A stretch of 64,000 bases of DNA from Lysobacteraceae bacterium (GTDB lineage Bacteria; Pseudomonadota; Gammaproteobacteria; Xanthomonadales; Rhodanobacteraceae), in contig JAJFUF010000036.1 of the NCBI GenBank assembly GCA_021372495.1, positions 62,001 through 126,000 of the forward strand, read 5' to 3'. Under the pieces are notes generated by a model, which worked only from the letters and a program-made list of their open reading frames with translations, was not told the origin of the DNA and did no database searches. The first letter of the stretch is position 1. Every line of letters starts with the position of its first letter. Below are positions 1 to 8,282 of this stretch, in pieces. The translations under genes and the position numbers were made by a program.

Positions 1-622
1 CCTCGATCACCGCGCGCGTCTCCTCGACGCTCTGGATGCGATTGACCGCCGCCTGCACCGCCGGATCGAAGTCCTGGCAGCCGACCGACATGCGGTTGAA
101 GCCGAGCGGGCCGAGCGCGCGCACGTAGTCGGCGTCGGCGAAGCGCGGGTCGATCTCGATGCCGAACTCGCGCGTCGGCGCGCGGGTCAGGCTGAAGTGC
201 CGGCCCAGCGAATCCATCAGTTCGCTCATCTGGCCGATGTCGAGGAAGTTCGGCGTGCCGCCGCCGAAGTGCAACTGCACCATCGGGCGGTCGCGGTCGA
301 ACAGCGCCGCGGTCAGCTCGATCTCGCGGTACAGCCGCGACAGGTACACGCCGGCCTTGGACTTGTCGCGGGTGATGATGCGCGTGCAGCCACAGTAGAA
401 GCACGGGCTCATGCAGAACGGCACGTGCACGTACAGCGACAACCGGCGCGGGATCGGATCCTCGTTGGAGGCGCGCGCGTGGGCGCGCAGCTCGGCCTCG
501 CCGAAGCCGGGGCGGAACTGCGGCGCGGTCGGGTACGAGGTGTAACGCGGACCGAGCGTGTCGTAGCGCGCGATCAGGTCCGGGTCGAAGGTGGGGGCGG
601 CGATGGCCGTGCTGGTGCTCAT
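1..622 (-). CDS. hemN: oxygen-independent coproporphyrinogen III oxidase HemN (3' end cut off)
   Basis: Radical-SAM enzyme that decarboxylates coproporphyrinogen III to protoporphyrinogen IX without O2, a haem-biosynthesis step in the cytoplasm. Only the first 207 or so residues are in the window; the gene continues past base 1. The N-terminus carries the family's GPRYTSYPTA block. The 4Fe-4S cluster motif CMSPCFYCGC (CxxxCxxC plus the extra Cys), the FGGGTP SAM-binding motif and a following NRMSVGCQDF stretch (usually GVQDF) are all present. The start is the ATG at 622. No Shine-Dalgarno sequence is seen just upstream; a TAGCCT -10-like element at 634-629 and an FNR-type palindrome at 656-669 suggest a leaderless or very short-leader mRNA. 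The identification is firm from the motifs. Confidence 0.95.
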   Translation of the reverse strand, partial: MSTSTAIAAPTFDPDLIARYDTLGPRYTSYPTAPQFRPGFGEAELRAHARASNEDPIPRRLSLYVHVPFCMSPCFYCGCTRIITRDKSKAGVYLSRLYREIELTAALFDRDRPMVQLHFGGGTPNFLDIGQMSELMDSLGRHFSLTRAPTREFGIEIDPRFADADYVRALGPLGFNRMSVGCQDFDPAVQAAVNRIQSVEETRAVIE

Positions 623-655
623 GGGCTCAGGCTAGCGGCGTACCCCGCGCGCGCA

Positions 656-669
656 TTGACCCGGGTCAA
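656..669 (-). promoter_or_regulatory. FNR/ANR-type operator upstream of hemN
   Basis: TTGACCCGGGTCAA is a perfect 14-bp palindrome of the form TTGA(C/T)-N4-(G/A)TCAA, the recognition pattern of FNR/ANR oxygen sensors. Its centre lies 40.5 bases from the hemN ATG, which is the class II activator spacing if transcription starts at the ATG itself. hemN is a classical FNR/ANR target in Pseudomonas and E. coli relatives. The site is seen directly; its function is inferred. Confidence 0.7.
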
Positions 670-710
670 GCGCCGCGCGGCTGCGACAAGGCGTCGCAGC
701 CGCATGCCGT

Positions 711-1703
711 TCAGCGCGCCGCCGGGGCGTGCTCGACGCTCTGCTCGATCGCGCCGAAAATGCTGCGCCCGTCGGCGTCGGTGATCTCGATACGCACGCG
801 GTCGCCGAATTTCAGGAACGGCGTGGACGGCTTGCCGTCGCGCAGCGTCTCGACGGTGCGCTGCTCGGCGAGGCAGGACGCGCCCTTGGACGTGTCCTGG
901 TTGGCGATCGTGCCGGAGCCGACGATCGCGCCGGCGGAAAGCGGCCGCGTCTTCGCCGCGTGCGCGACCAGCTCGGCGAAGCTGAACTGCATGTCGACGC
1001 CGCACGCGGGTTCGCCGAACCAGCGCCCGTTGATCCAGGTGCGCATCGGCAGGTGCAGCTTCTCGCCGCGCCACGCCGCGCCCAGCTCGTCGGGGGTGAC
1101 GAACACCGGCGACAGCGCCGAGCGCGGCTTCGACTGCAGGAAGCCGAAGCCCTTCGCCAGCTCGGCCGGGATCAGGTTGCGCAGCGAGACGTCGTTGACC
1201 AGGCCGACCAGTTGGATATGCGCGGCGGCCTGCGCGGGCGTGACGCCCATCGGCACGTCGTCGGTGACCACCACCACCTCGGCCTCGAGGTCGATGCCCC
1301 ACTCCTCGCTGCCGGCCAGGATCGGGTCGCGCGGGCCGTAGAAGCCGGCGCTGGTGGCCTGGTACATCAGCGGGTCGGTGTAGAACGTGGCCGGCACCTC
1401 GGCGCCGCGCGCGCGGCGCACGCGCTCGACGTGCGGCAGGTAGGCGGAGCCGTCGACGAACTCGTAGGCGCGCGGCAGCGGCGCGGCCAGCGCGTCCATG
1501 TCGAGCGCGAAGGCGCCCGGCGCCGTGCCCGCGTCCAGCGCCTCCGACAGCGCGTTCAGGCGCGGCGCGAGCTGCGCCCATTCGTCCAGGGCCGCCTGCA
1601 GGGTCGGCGCGATGCCGGTCGCGCGCACCGCGCGCGTCAGGTCGCGGCTGACCACCACCAGCGTGCCGTCGCGGTGGCCTTCCTTCAGTGATCCGAGTTT
1701 CAT
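711..1703 (-). CDS. fahA: fumarylacetoacetate hydrolase family protein
   Basis: 330 residues. It probably cleaves fumarylacetoacetate to fumarate and acetoacetate, the last step of tyrosine degradation. The C-terminal FAH fold shows the metal-site pattern EEWGIDLEAEVVVVTDD and the conserved GSGTIANQD segment. The N-terminal third is the short form common in proteobacteria. It lies downstream of hmgA and hpd on the same strand, which supports the tyrosine role over other FAH-family hydrolases. Maleylacetoacetate isomerase (maiA), often adjacent, is not found in the window. The Shine-Dalgarno sequence before the ATG is weak (GGGA). Confidence 0.88.
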   Translation of the reverse strand: MKLGSLKEGHRDGTLVVVSRDLTRAVRATGIAPTLQAALDEWAQLAPRLNALSEALDAGTAPGAFALDMDALAAPLPRAYEFVDGSAYLPHVERVRRARGAEVPATFYTDPLMYQATSAGFYGPRDPILAGSEEWGIDLEAEVVVVTDDVPMGVTPAQAAAHIQLVGLVNDVSLRNLIPAELAKGFGFLQSKPRSALSPVFVTPDELGAAWRGEKLHLPMRTWINGRWFGEPACGVDMQFSFAELVAHAAKTRPLSAGAIVGSGTIANQDTSKGASCLAEQRTVETLRDGKPSTPFLKFGDRVRIEITDADGRSIFGAIEQSVEHAPAAR

Positions 1704-1779
1704 GCGATTTCCCGTCTAGCGTGCGCCGTGCGCACTTCCATCCCGGCGTACGCAGCGCACGCCGCCGTGAATCTGCGCG

Positions 1780-1813
1780 ACGACGCGCCTGGAGCCGGGT
1801 CCCGGCGCGTCGT
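1780..1813. terminator. GC-rich hairpin between fahA and the lipoprotein gene
   Basis: ACGACGCGCC (1780-1789) and GGCGCGTCGT (1804-1813) form a perfect 10-bp stem with a 14-base loop. It lies in the 271-bp gap after the lipoprotein stop and before the fahA start on the minus strand. There is no T-run, so intrinsic termination is uncertain; an mRNA-stabilising or repeat hairpin is equally possible. Confidence 0.4.
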
Positions 1814-1974
1814 TGCCCGCCCCGCTCCGCCGGCCGCGTCGGGGAGATCGCCGGGCGAGGGGGAGCGACGCGACGAATTCCGGCCGGCGATCGTACACCG
1901 CAGCGCCCGCCCCCTCACCCCATCCCGCCCCATCGCCGGCGACGCGGACGAGGGAAAGACGTCGGGTGCGCCGC

Positions 1975-2565
1975 TCAGGAACATCCCTCGACGTAATCCA
2001 CCTGCGGCGGCAAACCGATGCGCCAGGCGCTCACCGCGCCGTCGGCGCCGATCTCGAAGACCAGTCGCGCCGCGCCGCCGTACGGCGAGGCCACCACCAG
2101 CGTCTGCCCGCCTTCGACGTACCTGTGCGGCCGCGCCTCGATGCGCCCGGCGTACAGCCGGCGGATGTCCTCGACGCGCATGCCGACGCGGCCGCCGCCC
2201 GGCGCCACCTTGTCGGCGCGGCGCACGTCGACGCGCACGAAGCGGTCGCCTTCGACCATCAGCAGCAGGTCGTGGCGGCCCTGCCGCGGCGACAGGTAGT
2301 AGCAGGCCCGCGCGTCGGCCGGCGCGGCCTCGGGATACAGCGGCCGGCCCCAGGCGCGGCGCATCGACGCCGCGTCCATGTTCCAGTGCAGCGGGCCGAT
2401 GCCGTTGAAATCCGGCTGCGCGTCGTCGACCGCGCGCGCCGGCATCGGCGGCTGTTCGACGGCGCGCGGCGCGGTTGCCGGCGGCGCGGCCGCGCTCGGC
2501 GACGCCGCGGCGCAGCCGGCCAGCAGCGCGGCGGCGAACGTCGCCGCGAGCGCCGCCCCGCGCAT
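1975..2565 (-). CDS. putative lipoprotein, co-translated with hmgA
   Basis: 196 residues, not recognised as a named family. The N-terminus is a lipoprotein signal: a hydrophobic Ala/Leu stretch ending LLAGC, with Cys18 as the probable lipidated residue. An Ala/Pro-rich linker and a mixed alpha/beta domain follow, the latter with repeated charged strands (DLLLMVEGDRFVRVDVRR, TLVVASPYGGAARLVFEI) and a late Cys two residues from the end. Its ATG overlaps the hmgA stop in a TGATG, so expression is coupled to tyrosine catabolism, yet no known enzyme of that pathway looks like it. Envelope location is predicted; function is unknown. Confidence 0.75.
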   Translation of the reverse strand: MRGAALAATFAAALLAGCAAASPSAAAPPATAPRAVEQPPMPARAVDDAQPDFNGIGPLHWNMDAASMRRAWGRPLYPEAAPADARACYYLSPRQGRHDLLLMVEGDRFVRVDVRRADKVAPGGGRVGMRVEDIRRLYAGRIEARPHRYVEGGQTLVVASPYGGAARLVFEIGADGAVSAWRIGLPPQVDYVEGCS

Positions 2566-3917
2566 CAGCGCCGGCCCGGGTCGAAGTGCCTGGCGAGGCC
2601 CTGCCAGCAGCGCCAGTAGTCGGCCTGCAGGCCCGACGCCTCCAGCGCCTGCCGGGTCGGGCGGATCACCAGCCGCGTCTCGAACATGACCGCCATGGTG
2701 TCGACGATGTGCTGCGGCTTGCCGGTGTCGATCGCGATCGCCTTGGCGTGGCTGGCCGCGTCCGGCCCGTGCCCGCTCATGCAGTTGTGCAGCGAGGCGC
2801 CGCCCGGCAGGAAGCCGCCGTGGGCGGTGGCCTCCTTGGCGTCGTACTCGCCGTGGATCAGGCCCATGAACTCGCTGGCGACGTTGCGGTGGAACCATGG
2901 CGGCCGGAACGTGTGCTCGGCCACCAGCCAGCGCGGCGGGAAGATCGCGAAGTCCAGGTTGGCCGTGCCTGCCGTGTCGCTGGGCGAGGTCAGCACGGTG
3001 AAGATGCACGGATCGGGATGGTCGTAGCTGATCGAGCCGATCGTGTTGAAGCGCTGCAGGTCGTACTTGTACGGCGCGAGGTTGCCGTGCCAGGCGACCA
3101 CGTCCAGCGGCGAGTGGCCGATCTTGGCGCTCCACAGCGCGCCCTGGAACTTGGCGAGCAGCTCGAAGTCGCCCTCGACGTCCTCGTAGGCCGCCACCGG
3201 CGCCAGGAAGTCGCGCGCGTTGGCGAGGCCGTTGGCGCCGATCGGGCCGAGCTCGGGCAGGCGCAGCATCGCGCCGAAGTTCTCGCAGACGTAGCCGCGC
3301 GCGGTGCCGTCCGGCAGCTCGACGCGGAAGCGCACGCCGCGCGGGATCACCGCGATCTCCAGCGGCGCCACGTCCAGCACGCCCAGCTCGGTGGCGATGC
3401 GCAGCCGGCCCTGCTGCGGCACGACCAGCAGCTCGCCGTCGGCGTCGTAGAAGTAGCGGCCCCGCATCGCGCGGTTGGCGGCGTAGACGTGGATGCCGAT
3501 GCCGGACTGCGCCTCCGGGCCGCCGTTGCCGGCCACGGTCAGCAGGCTATCGACGAAATCGGTCGGCGCCTCGGGCAGCGGGAACGGATCCCAGCGCAGC
3601 AGGTTGGGCGTCGCCGGCGTCTCGTCGAAGCGGTTGTGGAAGCGGCCCGCCGGCAGCGCGCGGAACGGCTGATGCACCGCGCCGGGGCGGATGCGGTACA
3701 GCCAACTGCGCCGGTTCTGGTGGCGCGGCGCGGTGAACGCGGTGCCCGAAAGCTGCTCCGCATACAGCCCGTAGGGCACCTGCTGCGGCGAATTCTGCCC
3801 CTGCGGCAATGCGCCGGGCAGCGCCTCGGTGGCGAACTCATTGCCGAAGCCGGACATGTAGCCGGCGACCGTGGTGGCGGCTTCAACCTGGGGTTTGTTC
3901 ATCGGTTTTACGGACAT
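2565..3917 (-). CDS. hmgA: homogentisate 1,2-dioxygenase
   Basis: 450 residues, the normal length. An Fe(II) enzyme that opens the ring of homogentisate to maleylacetoacetate. It starts with the family signature [19 protein letters not shown] and contains the conserved blocks RTWLYRI-like ([11 protein letters not shown]), [19 protein letters not shown] and [14 protein letters not shown]. These include the His/Glu/His iron ligands ([13 protein letters not shown], and a later His in the GHGPD region). The ATG at 3917 has AAGGA nine bases upstream; a second ATG at 3902 has none. It lies downstream of hpd across a 55-bp gap holding a hairpin and overlaps the lipoprotein gene at its stop. Confidence 0.97.
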   Translation of the reverse strand: MSVKPMNKPQVEAATTVAGYMSGFGNEFATEALPGALPQGQNSPQQVPYGLYAEQLSGTAFTAPRHQNRRSWLYRIRPGAVHQPFRALPAGRFHNRFDETPATPNLLRWDPFPLPEAPTDFVDSLLTVAGNGGPEAQSGIGIHVYAANRAMRGRYFYDADGELLVVPQQGRLRIATELGVLDVAPLEIAVIPRGVRFRVELPDGTARGYVCENFGAMLRLPELGPIGANGLANARDFLAPVAAYEDVEGDFELLAKFQGALWSAKIGHSPLDVVAWHGNLAPYKYDLQRFNTIGSISYDHPDPCIFTVLTSPSDTAGTANLDFAIFPPRWLVAEHTFRPPWFHRNVASEFMGLIHGEYDAKEATAHGGFLPGGASLHNCMSGHGPDAASHAKAIAIDTGKPQHIVDTMAVMFETRLVIRPTRQALEASGLQADYWRCWQGLARHFDPGRR

Positions 3918-3937
3918 GGTCCAGATCCTTCGCTCAC

Positions 3938-3962
3938 GCCCCTCTCCCGGCGGGAGAGGGGC
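3938..3962. repeat. palindromic hairpin between hpd and hmgA
   Basis: GCCCCTCTCCC (3938-3948) pairs perfectly with GGGAGAGGGGC (3952-3962) around a 3-base loop. It sits in the 55-bp gap of the hpd-hmgA transcript and could give partial termination or stabilise the upstream mRNA. A degenerate relative (CTTCCCGCGGGGAGAGGG) occurs near 29478, so this may be a dispersed intergenic palindrome rather than a gene-specific signal. Confidence 0.55.
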
Positions 3963-3972
3963 TCAAGAGGGC

Positions 3973-5061
3973 TTACAGCACGCCGCGGCGCATCTGGTCG
4001 CGTTCGATCGACTCGAACAGCGCCTGGAAGTTGCCCTCGCCGAAGCCGAGGTTGCCCTTGCGCTGGATGATCTCGAAGAAGATCGGGCCGATGCAGTTCT
4101 GCGTGAAGATCTGCAGCAGCAGCTTCTGCTTGGTTTCCATGTCGGCGTCGATCAGGATCCTGTTCTTCGCCATGCGCGCCACGTCCTCGCCGTGGTTGGG
4201 GATGCGCAGGTCGACCACGTCGTAGTAGGTGTCCGGCGTGTCGAGGAAGTCGACGCCCGCCTTGCGCATCGCCTCGACCGTTTCGTGGATCGAATCGGTG
4301 AAGCAGGCGATGTGCTGGATGCCCTCGCCCTTGTACTCGTCGAGGTATTCGTTGATCTGGCTCTTCGGGTCGGAGGACTCGTTGAGCGGGATGCGCACCA
4401 TGCCGTCCGGCGCGGTCATCGCCTTCGACACCAGGCCGGTCTTGGCGCCCTTGATGTCGAAGTAGCGGATCTCGCGGAAATTGAACAGCTTCTCGTAGTA
4501 GCTCGCCCACTTCTCCATGTTGCCGAAGTGCAGGTTGTGGGTGAGGTGGTCGATGAAGGTGAGGCCGAAACCCTTCGGATGCCGTTCGACGCCGGGCAGG
4601 TACTCGAAGGCGCCATCGTAGGTCTCGCCCTTGGCGCCGTAGCGGTCGACCAGGTAGAGCATGCAGCCGCCGATGCCGCGGATCACCGGCGCGTCGACCG
4701 CCTTGCTCGCTTCCTTGGCGCCGATCGCCTCGGCACCGTTGGCCAGCGCCTGCTCGCGCACCCAGTCGGCGGGCTTGGCGAAGCGGATGGCGAAACCGGC
4801 CGCGCAGGGGCCGTGCTGGGCGGCGAAGTCCATGGCGAACGAGCCCGGTTCCTCGTTGACGAGGAAATTGCAGTCGCCCTGGCGGTACAGGGTGATCGCC
4901 TTGCGCTTGTGCTTCGCCACGGCGACGAAGCCGAGCTTCGGGAACAGCGTGTGCAGCAGCTTCGGATCGGGGGCGGCGAATTCGACGAACTCGAAGCCGT
5001 CGACGCCCATCGGGTTCTCGAACCGCACCGGCTGCATGCCGGCGTTCGCTTGCGCGCTCAT
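3973..5061 (-). CDS. hpd: 4-hydroxyphenylpyruvate dioxygenase
   Basis: 362 residues from the chosen start. Converts 4-hydroxyphenylpyruvate to homogentisate, the step before HmgA. Two VOC (glyoxalase-fold) modules are visible. The iron ligands fall in LTFIDHLTHN, IQHIACFTDSI and GPIFFEIIQRKG (His, His, Glu), and the last is the diagnostic C-terminal FEIIQRKG motif. The ATG at 5061 is preceded by GGAGG at good spacing, so it is preferred over an upstream in-frame start. The promoter is strong for this genome (TTGCAA-17-TATAAA on the minus strand) with a MarR-type palindrome in the spacer, so induction by relief of repression is likely. Confidence 0.97.
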   Translation of the reverse strand: MSAQANAGMQPVRFENPMGVDGFEFVEFAAPDPKLLHTLFPKLGFVAVAKHKRKAITLYRQGDCNFLVNEEPGSFAMDFAAQHGPCAAGFAIRFAKPADWVREQALANGAEAIGAKEASKAVDAPVIRGIGGCMLYLVDRYGAKGETYDGAFEYLPGVERHPKGFGLTFIDHLTHNLHFGNMEKWASYYEKLFNFREIRYFDIKGAKTGLVSKAMTAPDGMVRIPLNESSDPKSQINEYLDEYKGEGIQHIACFTDSIHETVEAMRKAGVDFLDTPDTYYDVVDLRIPNHGEDVARMAKNRILIDADMETKQKLLLQIFTQNCIGPIFFEIIQRKGNLGFGEGNFQALFESIERDQMRRGVL

Positions 5062-5114
5062 GGGTGCACCTCCGTGGTCTTGCTGCGGCGCAGGTTGCGC
5101 CAAGGAAGGAAACC

Positions 5115-5143
5115 TTTATAGTTTCACATGAAACCATTTGCAA
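5115..5143 (-). promoter_or_regulatory. hpd promoter with operator palindrome in the spacer
   Basis: Read on the minus strand, -35 TTGCAA (5143-5138) and -10 TATAAA (5120-5115) are separated by 17 bases. Those 17 bases contain GTTTCATGTGAAAC (5134-5121), a perfect 6-2-6 inverted repeat. Such AT-rich hexamers stand out in roughly 70% GC DNA. The divergent MarR gene starts 23 bp away, so this is the likely operator for both hpd repression and autoregulation. Confidence 0.75.
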
Positions 5144-5156
5144 GGCGCCCCGCAGC

Positions 5157-5597
5157 ATGTCCGACCGCGCACCGCTGGAGCTGGAGCGCTTCCTGCCCTA
5201 CCGGCTGTCGATCCTGACCAACAGGGTCAGCCAGGCAATCGCGCGCGAATACGAGCAGCGCTTCGCCCTCTCGGTGACCGAATGGCGGGTGATGGCGGTG
5301 CTGGCGCGCTACGACGCCGACGGCCTGTCGGCGCGCGAGGTGGCCGAGCGCACGGCGATGGACAAGGTGGCGGTCAGCCGCGCGCTGGCGCGGCTGGTCG
5401 CCGCCGGCCGCGTGGCGCGGCGCACCCACGCCGGCGACAAGCGCCGCTCGGTGCTGCGGCTCACCGCCAAAGGCTGGAAGATCCACGACGCCGTCGCGCC
5501 GCTGGCGCGCGCGCACGAGCGCGAGATGCTGGCGCGCCTCGACGCCGAGGAGCGCGACTGGCTGGCGCGCATCCTCGACAAGCTGGCGCCGGTCTGA
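5157..5597 (+). CDS. MarR-family regulator, probable tyrosine-catabolism repressor
   Basis: 146 residues. MarR winged-helix domain over the whole length, with the recognition region LSAREVAERTAMDKVAVSRALARLVAAGRVAR and the wing THAGDKRRSVLRLTAKG. The start is taken at ATG 5157 (MSDRAPLELERF), because upstream in-frame codons would run through the operator and promoter. It is divergent from hpd with a 95-bp intergenic region holding the palindrome at 5121-5134. Family knowledge makes it a dimeric DNA-binding repressor relieved by a small aromatic ligand. The target and ligand are inferred from position only. Confidence 0.88.
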   Translation: MSDRAPLELERFLPYRLSILTNRVSQAIAREYEQRFALSVTEWRVMAVLARYDADGLSAREVAERTAMDKVAVSRALARLVAAGRVARRTHAGDKRRSVLRLTAKGWKIHDAVAPLARAHEREMLARLDAEERDWLARILDKLAPV

Positions 5598-5678
5598 AGG
5601 GCCGGGAGACGGGAGGTGGGAGAGCAGCAACGCCTCCCGGACACGCCGTCTCCGCCCCCTCTCCCGTCTCCCGGCCCT
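5598..5678. terminator. long inverted repeat between convergent genes
   Basis: An 18-bp arm beginning AGGGCCGGGAGACG (5598-5615) is perfectly complemented by 5661-5678, with a 45-base spacer. It begins right after the marR stop and ends on the stop codon of the peptide transporter. This placement fits a bidirectional terminator. There is no T-run. Confidence 0.6.
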
Positions 5679-7204
5679 CAGCGCACCCCGTGCATCAGCC
5701 GGTTGATCAGCGGCGCCACCAGGAACACCACGATGCCGACGCCGAGCAGCAGCCAGAAGCTCAGCGTGAAGCCGTCCAGCGCGGAGGTCACGGTCAGGCC
5801 GCTCTCGCCGCCGCCGGCGCTGATCAGCGCCGAGAACCACCCGGCCAGCGAGTTGCCGATCGAGATGCTGAGGAACCACGCCCCCATGGTGACGCCGACC
5901 ATCCGCGCGGGCGCCAGCTTGGTCACCATCGACAGGCCGATCGGCGACAGGTGCAGTTCGCCCACGGTCTGCATCACGTAGCAGGCGGCCAGCGGCCAGA
6001 ACGGAATCATCTGGCGGCTGTCGACCTGGGTGGACAGCGCGTACATCAGCACCGCGAAAGCCAGCGCGTTGCCGATCAGGCCGATGCCGAACTTGCGCGG
6101 GATGCTGGGCTCGCGGTTGCGCTTGTCCAGCCAGGCCCAGGCCAGCGTCACCAGCGGCGCCAGCAGCACGATCGCGGCGGGGTTCACCGACTGGAACCAG
6201 CCGACCGGGAATTCCCAGCCGCCGAAGCCGCGATCGACCACCTTCGCGGCGAGGAAGTTGAACGAGGCGCCGGCCTGCTCGAAGAACATCCAGAACATCA
6301 CGTTGGCGGTGAACAGGATCAGCAGCGCGATCACGCGGTCGCGCTGGACCGCGCCGTCCTTCACGCTGGCCAGGACCAGCGCCACGCAGCAGATCGCGAA
6401 CAGCCCGGCAAGGATGTAGGTCAGCCACTCGTTGTGGTGCAGCATGAGGTACACCAGCGGGCTCAACAGCAGCCCGGCCAGCGTGACCAGCGCCAGCCTG
6501 CCGTATCCCTCCGCGCCGGCCGGCGGCCGACCCACGCCGCGCAACTGACGGCGGCCGAAGAAGAACCACAGGTAGGAAACCACCATGCCGACGCCGGCGG
6601 CGGCGAAGCCGGCGCGGAAGCCGGCCGACTGCAGGTCGGCCGTGTTGATGGTGAGGTAGCCGTAGTGCGCCGCGATCGCGCCGGTCACCAGCGGCGCGAA
6701 GAAGCCGCCGGCATTGATGCCCATGTAGAACAGGGTGAAGCCGCGGTCGCGGCGCGGGTCGCCCTGCGGATAGATCTGCCCGACCATCGAGGAGATGTTC
6801 GGCTTGAACAGGCCGTTGCCGACGATCACCAGCGACAGGCCGTACATGAACACGGTCTGCTGGGGCAGCATCAGCGTGAACAGGCCGACCGCGATGAACA
6901 CCGCGCCCAGCAGCACCGCGCGCTGGAAGCCGAGGATGCGGTCGGCGACGTAGCCGCCGAGGATGGCGGTGGCGTAGACCAGCGCCAGGTAGGCGCCGTA
7001 GGTCTGGTTGGCCGAAACCTCGCCCTCGGGATTGCCCTGGAAGAACTGCGCGACGATGTACAGCGTCAGCATCCAGCGCATGCCGTAGAAGCAGAAGCGC
7101 TCCCAGAACTCGGTCATGAACAGCATCCACAGCGGCCTGGGATGCCCGAGCAACTGCGGATAGTCCGGCATCGCGCCGGCGGCGGTGTCGCGGGTGGTAG
7201 CCAT
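5678..7204 (-). CDS. POT/PTR2-family proton-coupled oligopeptide transporter
   Basis: 508 residues, about 12-14 hydrophobic helices. Imports di- and tripeptides across the inner membrane with protons. The ExxERF motif of TM1 is intact (EFWERFCFYGMRWMLTLYI), followed by the GAYLALVYATAILGGYVADRILG loop of the POT family. The family's PTR2-type FYMGINAGGFFAPL block is also present. It faces the MarR/hpd region and lies beside kynA and the tyrosine genes, fitting peptide uptake feeding amino-acid catabolism. The exact substrate range cannot be read from sequence. Confidence 0.92.
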   Translation of the reverse strand: MATTRDTAAGAMPDYPQLLGHPRPLWMLFMTEFWERFCFYGMRWMLTLYIVAQFFQGNPEGEVSANQTYGAYLALVYATAILGGYVADRILGFQRAVLLGAVFIAVGLFTLMLPQQTVFMYGLSLVIVGNGLFKPNISSMVGQIYPQGDPRRDRGFTLFYMGINAGGFFAPLVTGAIAAHYGYLTINTADLQSAGFRAGFAAAGVGMVVSYLWFFFGRRQLRGVGRPPAGAEGYGRLALVTLAGLLLSPLVYLMLHHNEWLTYILAGLFAICCVALVLASVKDGAVQRDRVIALLILFTANVMFWMFFEQAGASFNFLAAKVVDRGFGGWEFPVGWFQSVNPAAIVLLAPLVTLAWAWLDKRNREPSIPRKFGIGLIGNALAFAVLMYALSTQVDSRQMIPFWPLAACYVMQTVGELHLSPIGLSMVTKLAPARMVGVTMGAWFLSISIGNSLAGWFSALISAGGGESGLTVTSALDGFTLSFWLLLGVGIVVFLVAPLINRLMHGVR

Positions 7205-7430
7205 GAATCCCCCGAAGAGGTACGGATGTTCCGGGCTTCGTGCCGCCCGGGCGGAATCGGCGCAGCAGCCCCCGCCGCGCGCGGGCAGGTTTACCCGGTG
7301 CGCCGCGCGCCCGTCAAACCGGGCGTACGGGTGAGGGGGGCGGCTCCAGCGCGGCGGCCGGGACGCTGCGGGTCGCGTCCGCGGCCGCTCCCGCAGGGCG
7401 GCCGCCCGCCCTGCGCACCGCCCGCCTGCG

Positions 7431-8282
7431 TCATGCGCTCAGCACGGTGCGCACTTCCAGCAGTTCCGGGAAGAAGGTCAGCTCCAGCGCCTGCTTGAGG
7501 AACGCCACGCCGGAGGAGCCGCCGGTGCCGCGCCGGTAGCCGATGATGCGCTCGACCGTCTTCATGTGGCGGAAGCGCCAGAGCTGGAAGCTCTCCTCGA
7601 CATCGACCAGTTGCTCGCACATGTGGTACTCGGGCCAGAACTCGCCGGTGTGCTCGTAGATGCGCTTCAGCACCGGCACCAGCGCCGGCTGGCGCTGGTA
7701 GGGGTGGGAGAAATCGCGGTCGAGGCAGGCCTGCGGCACCGCGTGGCCGCGCCGCGCCAGATAGCGCAGGAATTCGTCGTACAGGCTCGGCGCTTCCAGC
7801 ACGGCCTTCAGCGCCGCCTGCGCCTCGGGATCGTAGTCGAACACCTTGAGCATGTCGGCGTTCTTGTTGCCGAGCAGGAATTCGATGGTGCGGTACTGCA
7901 GCGACTGGAAGCCCGAGGACGGGCCCAGCGCGGCGCGGAACTGCAGGTACTCGGCCGGGGTCAGCGTCTCCAGCACCGCCCACTGCTCGAACAGTTGGCG
8001 CTGCACCTGCTTGACCCGCGCGAGGATCTTCAGGCAGGGATCGAGTTCGTCGCGCCGGAGGTGTTCGAGCGCCGCCTTCAGCTCGTGGATCACCAGCTTC
8101 ATCCACAGCTCGGAAGTCTGGTGCTGCACGATGAACAGCATCTCGTCGTGGTGCGTGGGCTGCGACAGCGGCCGCTGCGCCGACAGCAGCCGATCCAGAT
8201 GCAGATAGCCGCCGTAGGTGATGCGGCCCTTGAGGTCCAGTTCGATGCCGGCTTCGAGATCGCGCTTGTTCGGTTCGGTCAT
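7431..8282 (-). CDS. kynA: tryptophan 2,3-dioxygenase
   Basis: 283 residues, close to the usual bacterial length. A haem enzyme that opens the indole ring of tryptophan to N-formylkynurenine. Recognised by [51 protein letters not shown] and the C-terminal [26 protein letters not shown], in which the His of RFRHMK is the expected haem ligand. The start ATG at 8282 gives the normal N-terminus, although the frame stays open much further upstream through the antisense of pdhA, a high-GC artefact. No kynurenine formamidase or kynureninase is adjacent; the distant cyclase at 53196 is only a loose candidate. Confidence 0.96.
   Translation of the reverse strand: MTEPNKRDLEAGIELDLKGRITYGGYLHLDRLLSAQRPLSQPTHHDEMLFIVQHQTSELWMKLVIHELKAALEHLRRDELDPCLKILARVKQVQRQLFEQWAVLETLTPAEYLQFRAALGPSSGFQSLQYRTIEFLLGNKNADMLKVFDYDPEAQAALKAVLEAPSLYDEFLRYLARRGHAVPQACLDRDFSHPYQRQPALVPVLKRIYEHTGEFWPEYHMCEQLVDVEESFQLWRFRHMKTVERIIGYRRGTGGSSGVAFLKQALELTFFPELLEVRTVLSA

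Noticed and set aside
1697..1710. Second MarR half-site (GTTTCAT) at the fahA start codon
   Set aside because: Only one half is present and it is part of the coding start (ATGAAAC); no palindrome.
1700..1974. Small overlapping open frames between fahA and the lipoprotein gene
   Set aside because: They are low-complexity Arg/Pro frames over a hairpin region with no ribosome-binding site or domain.
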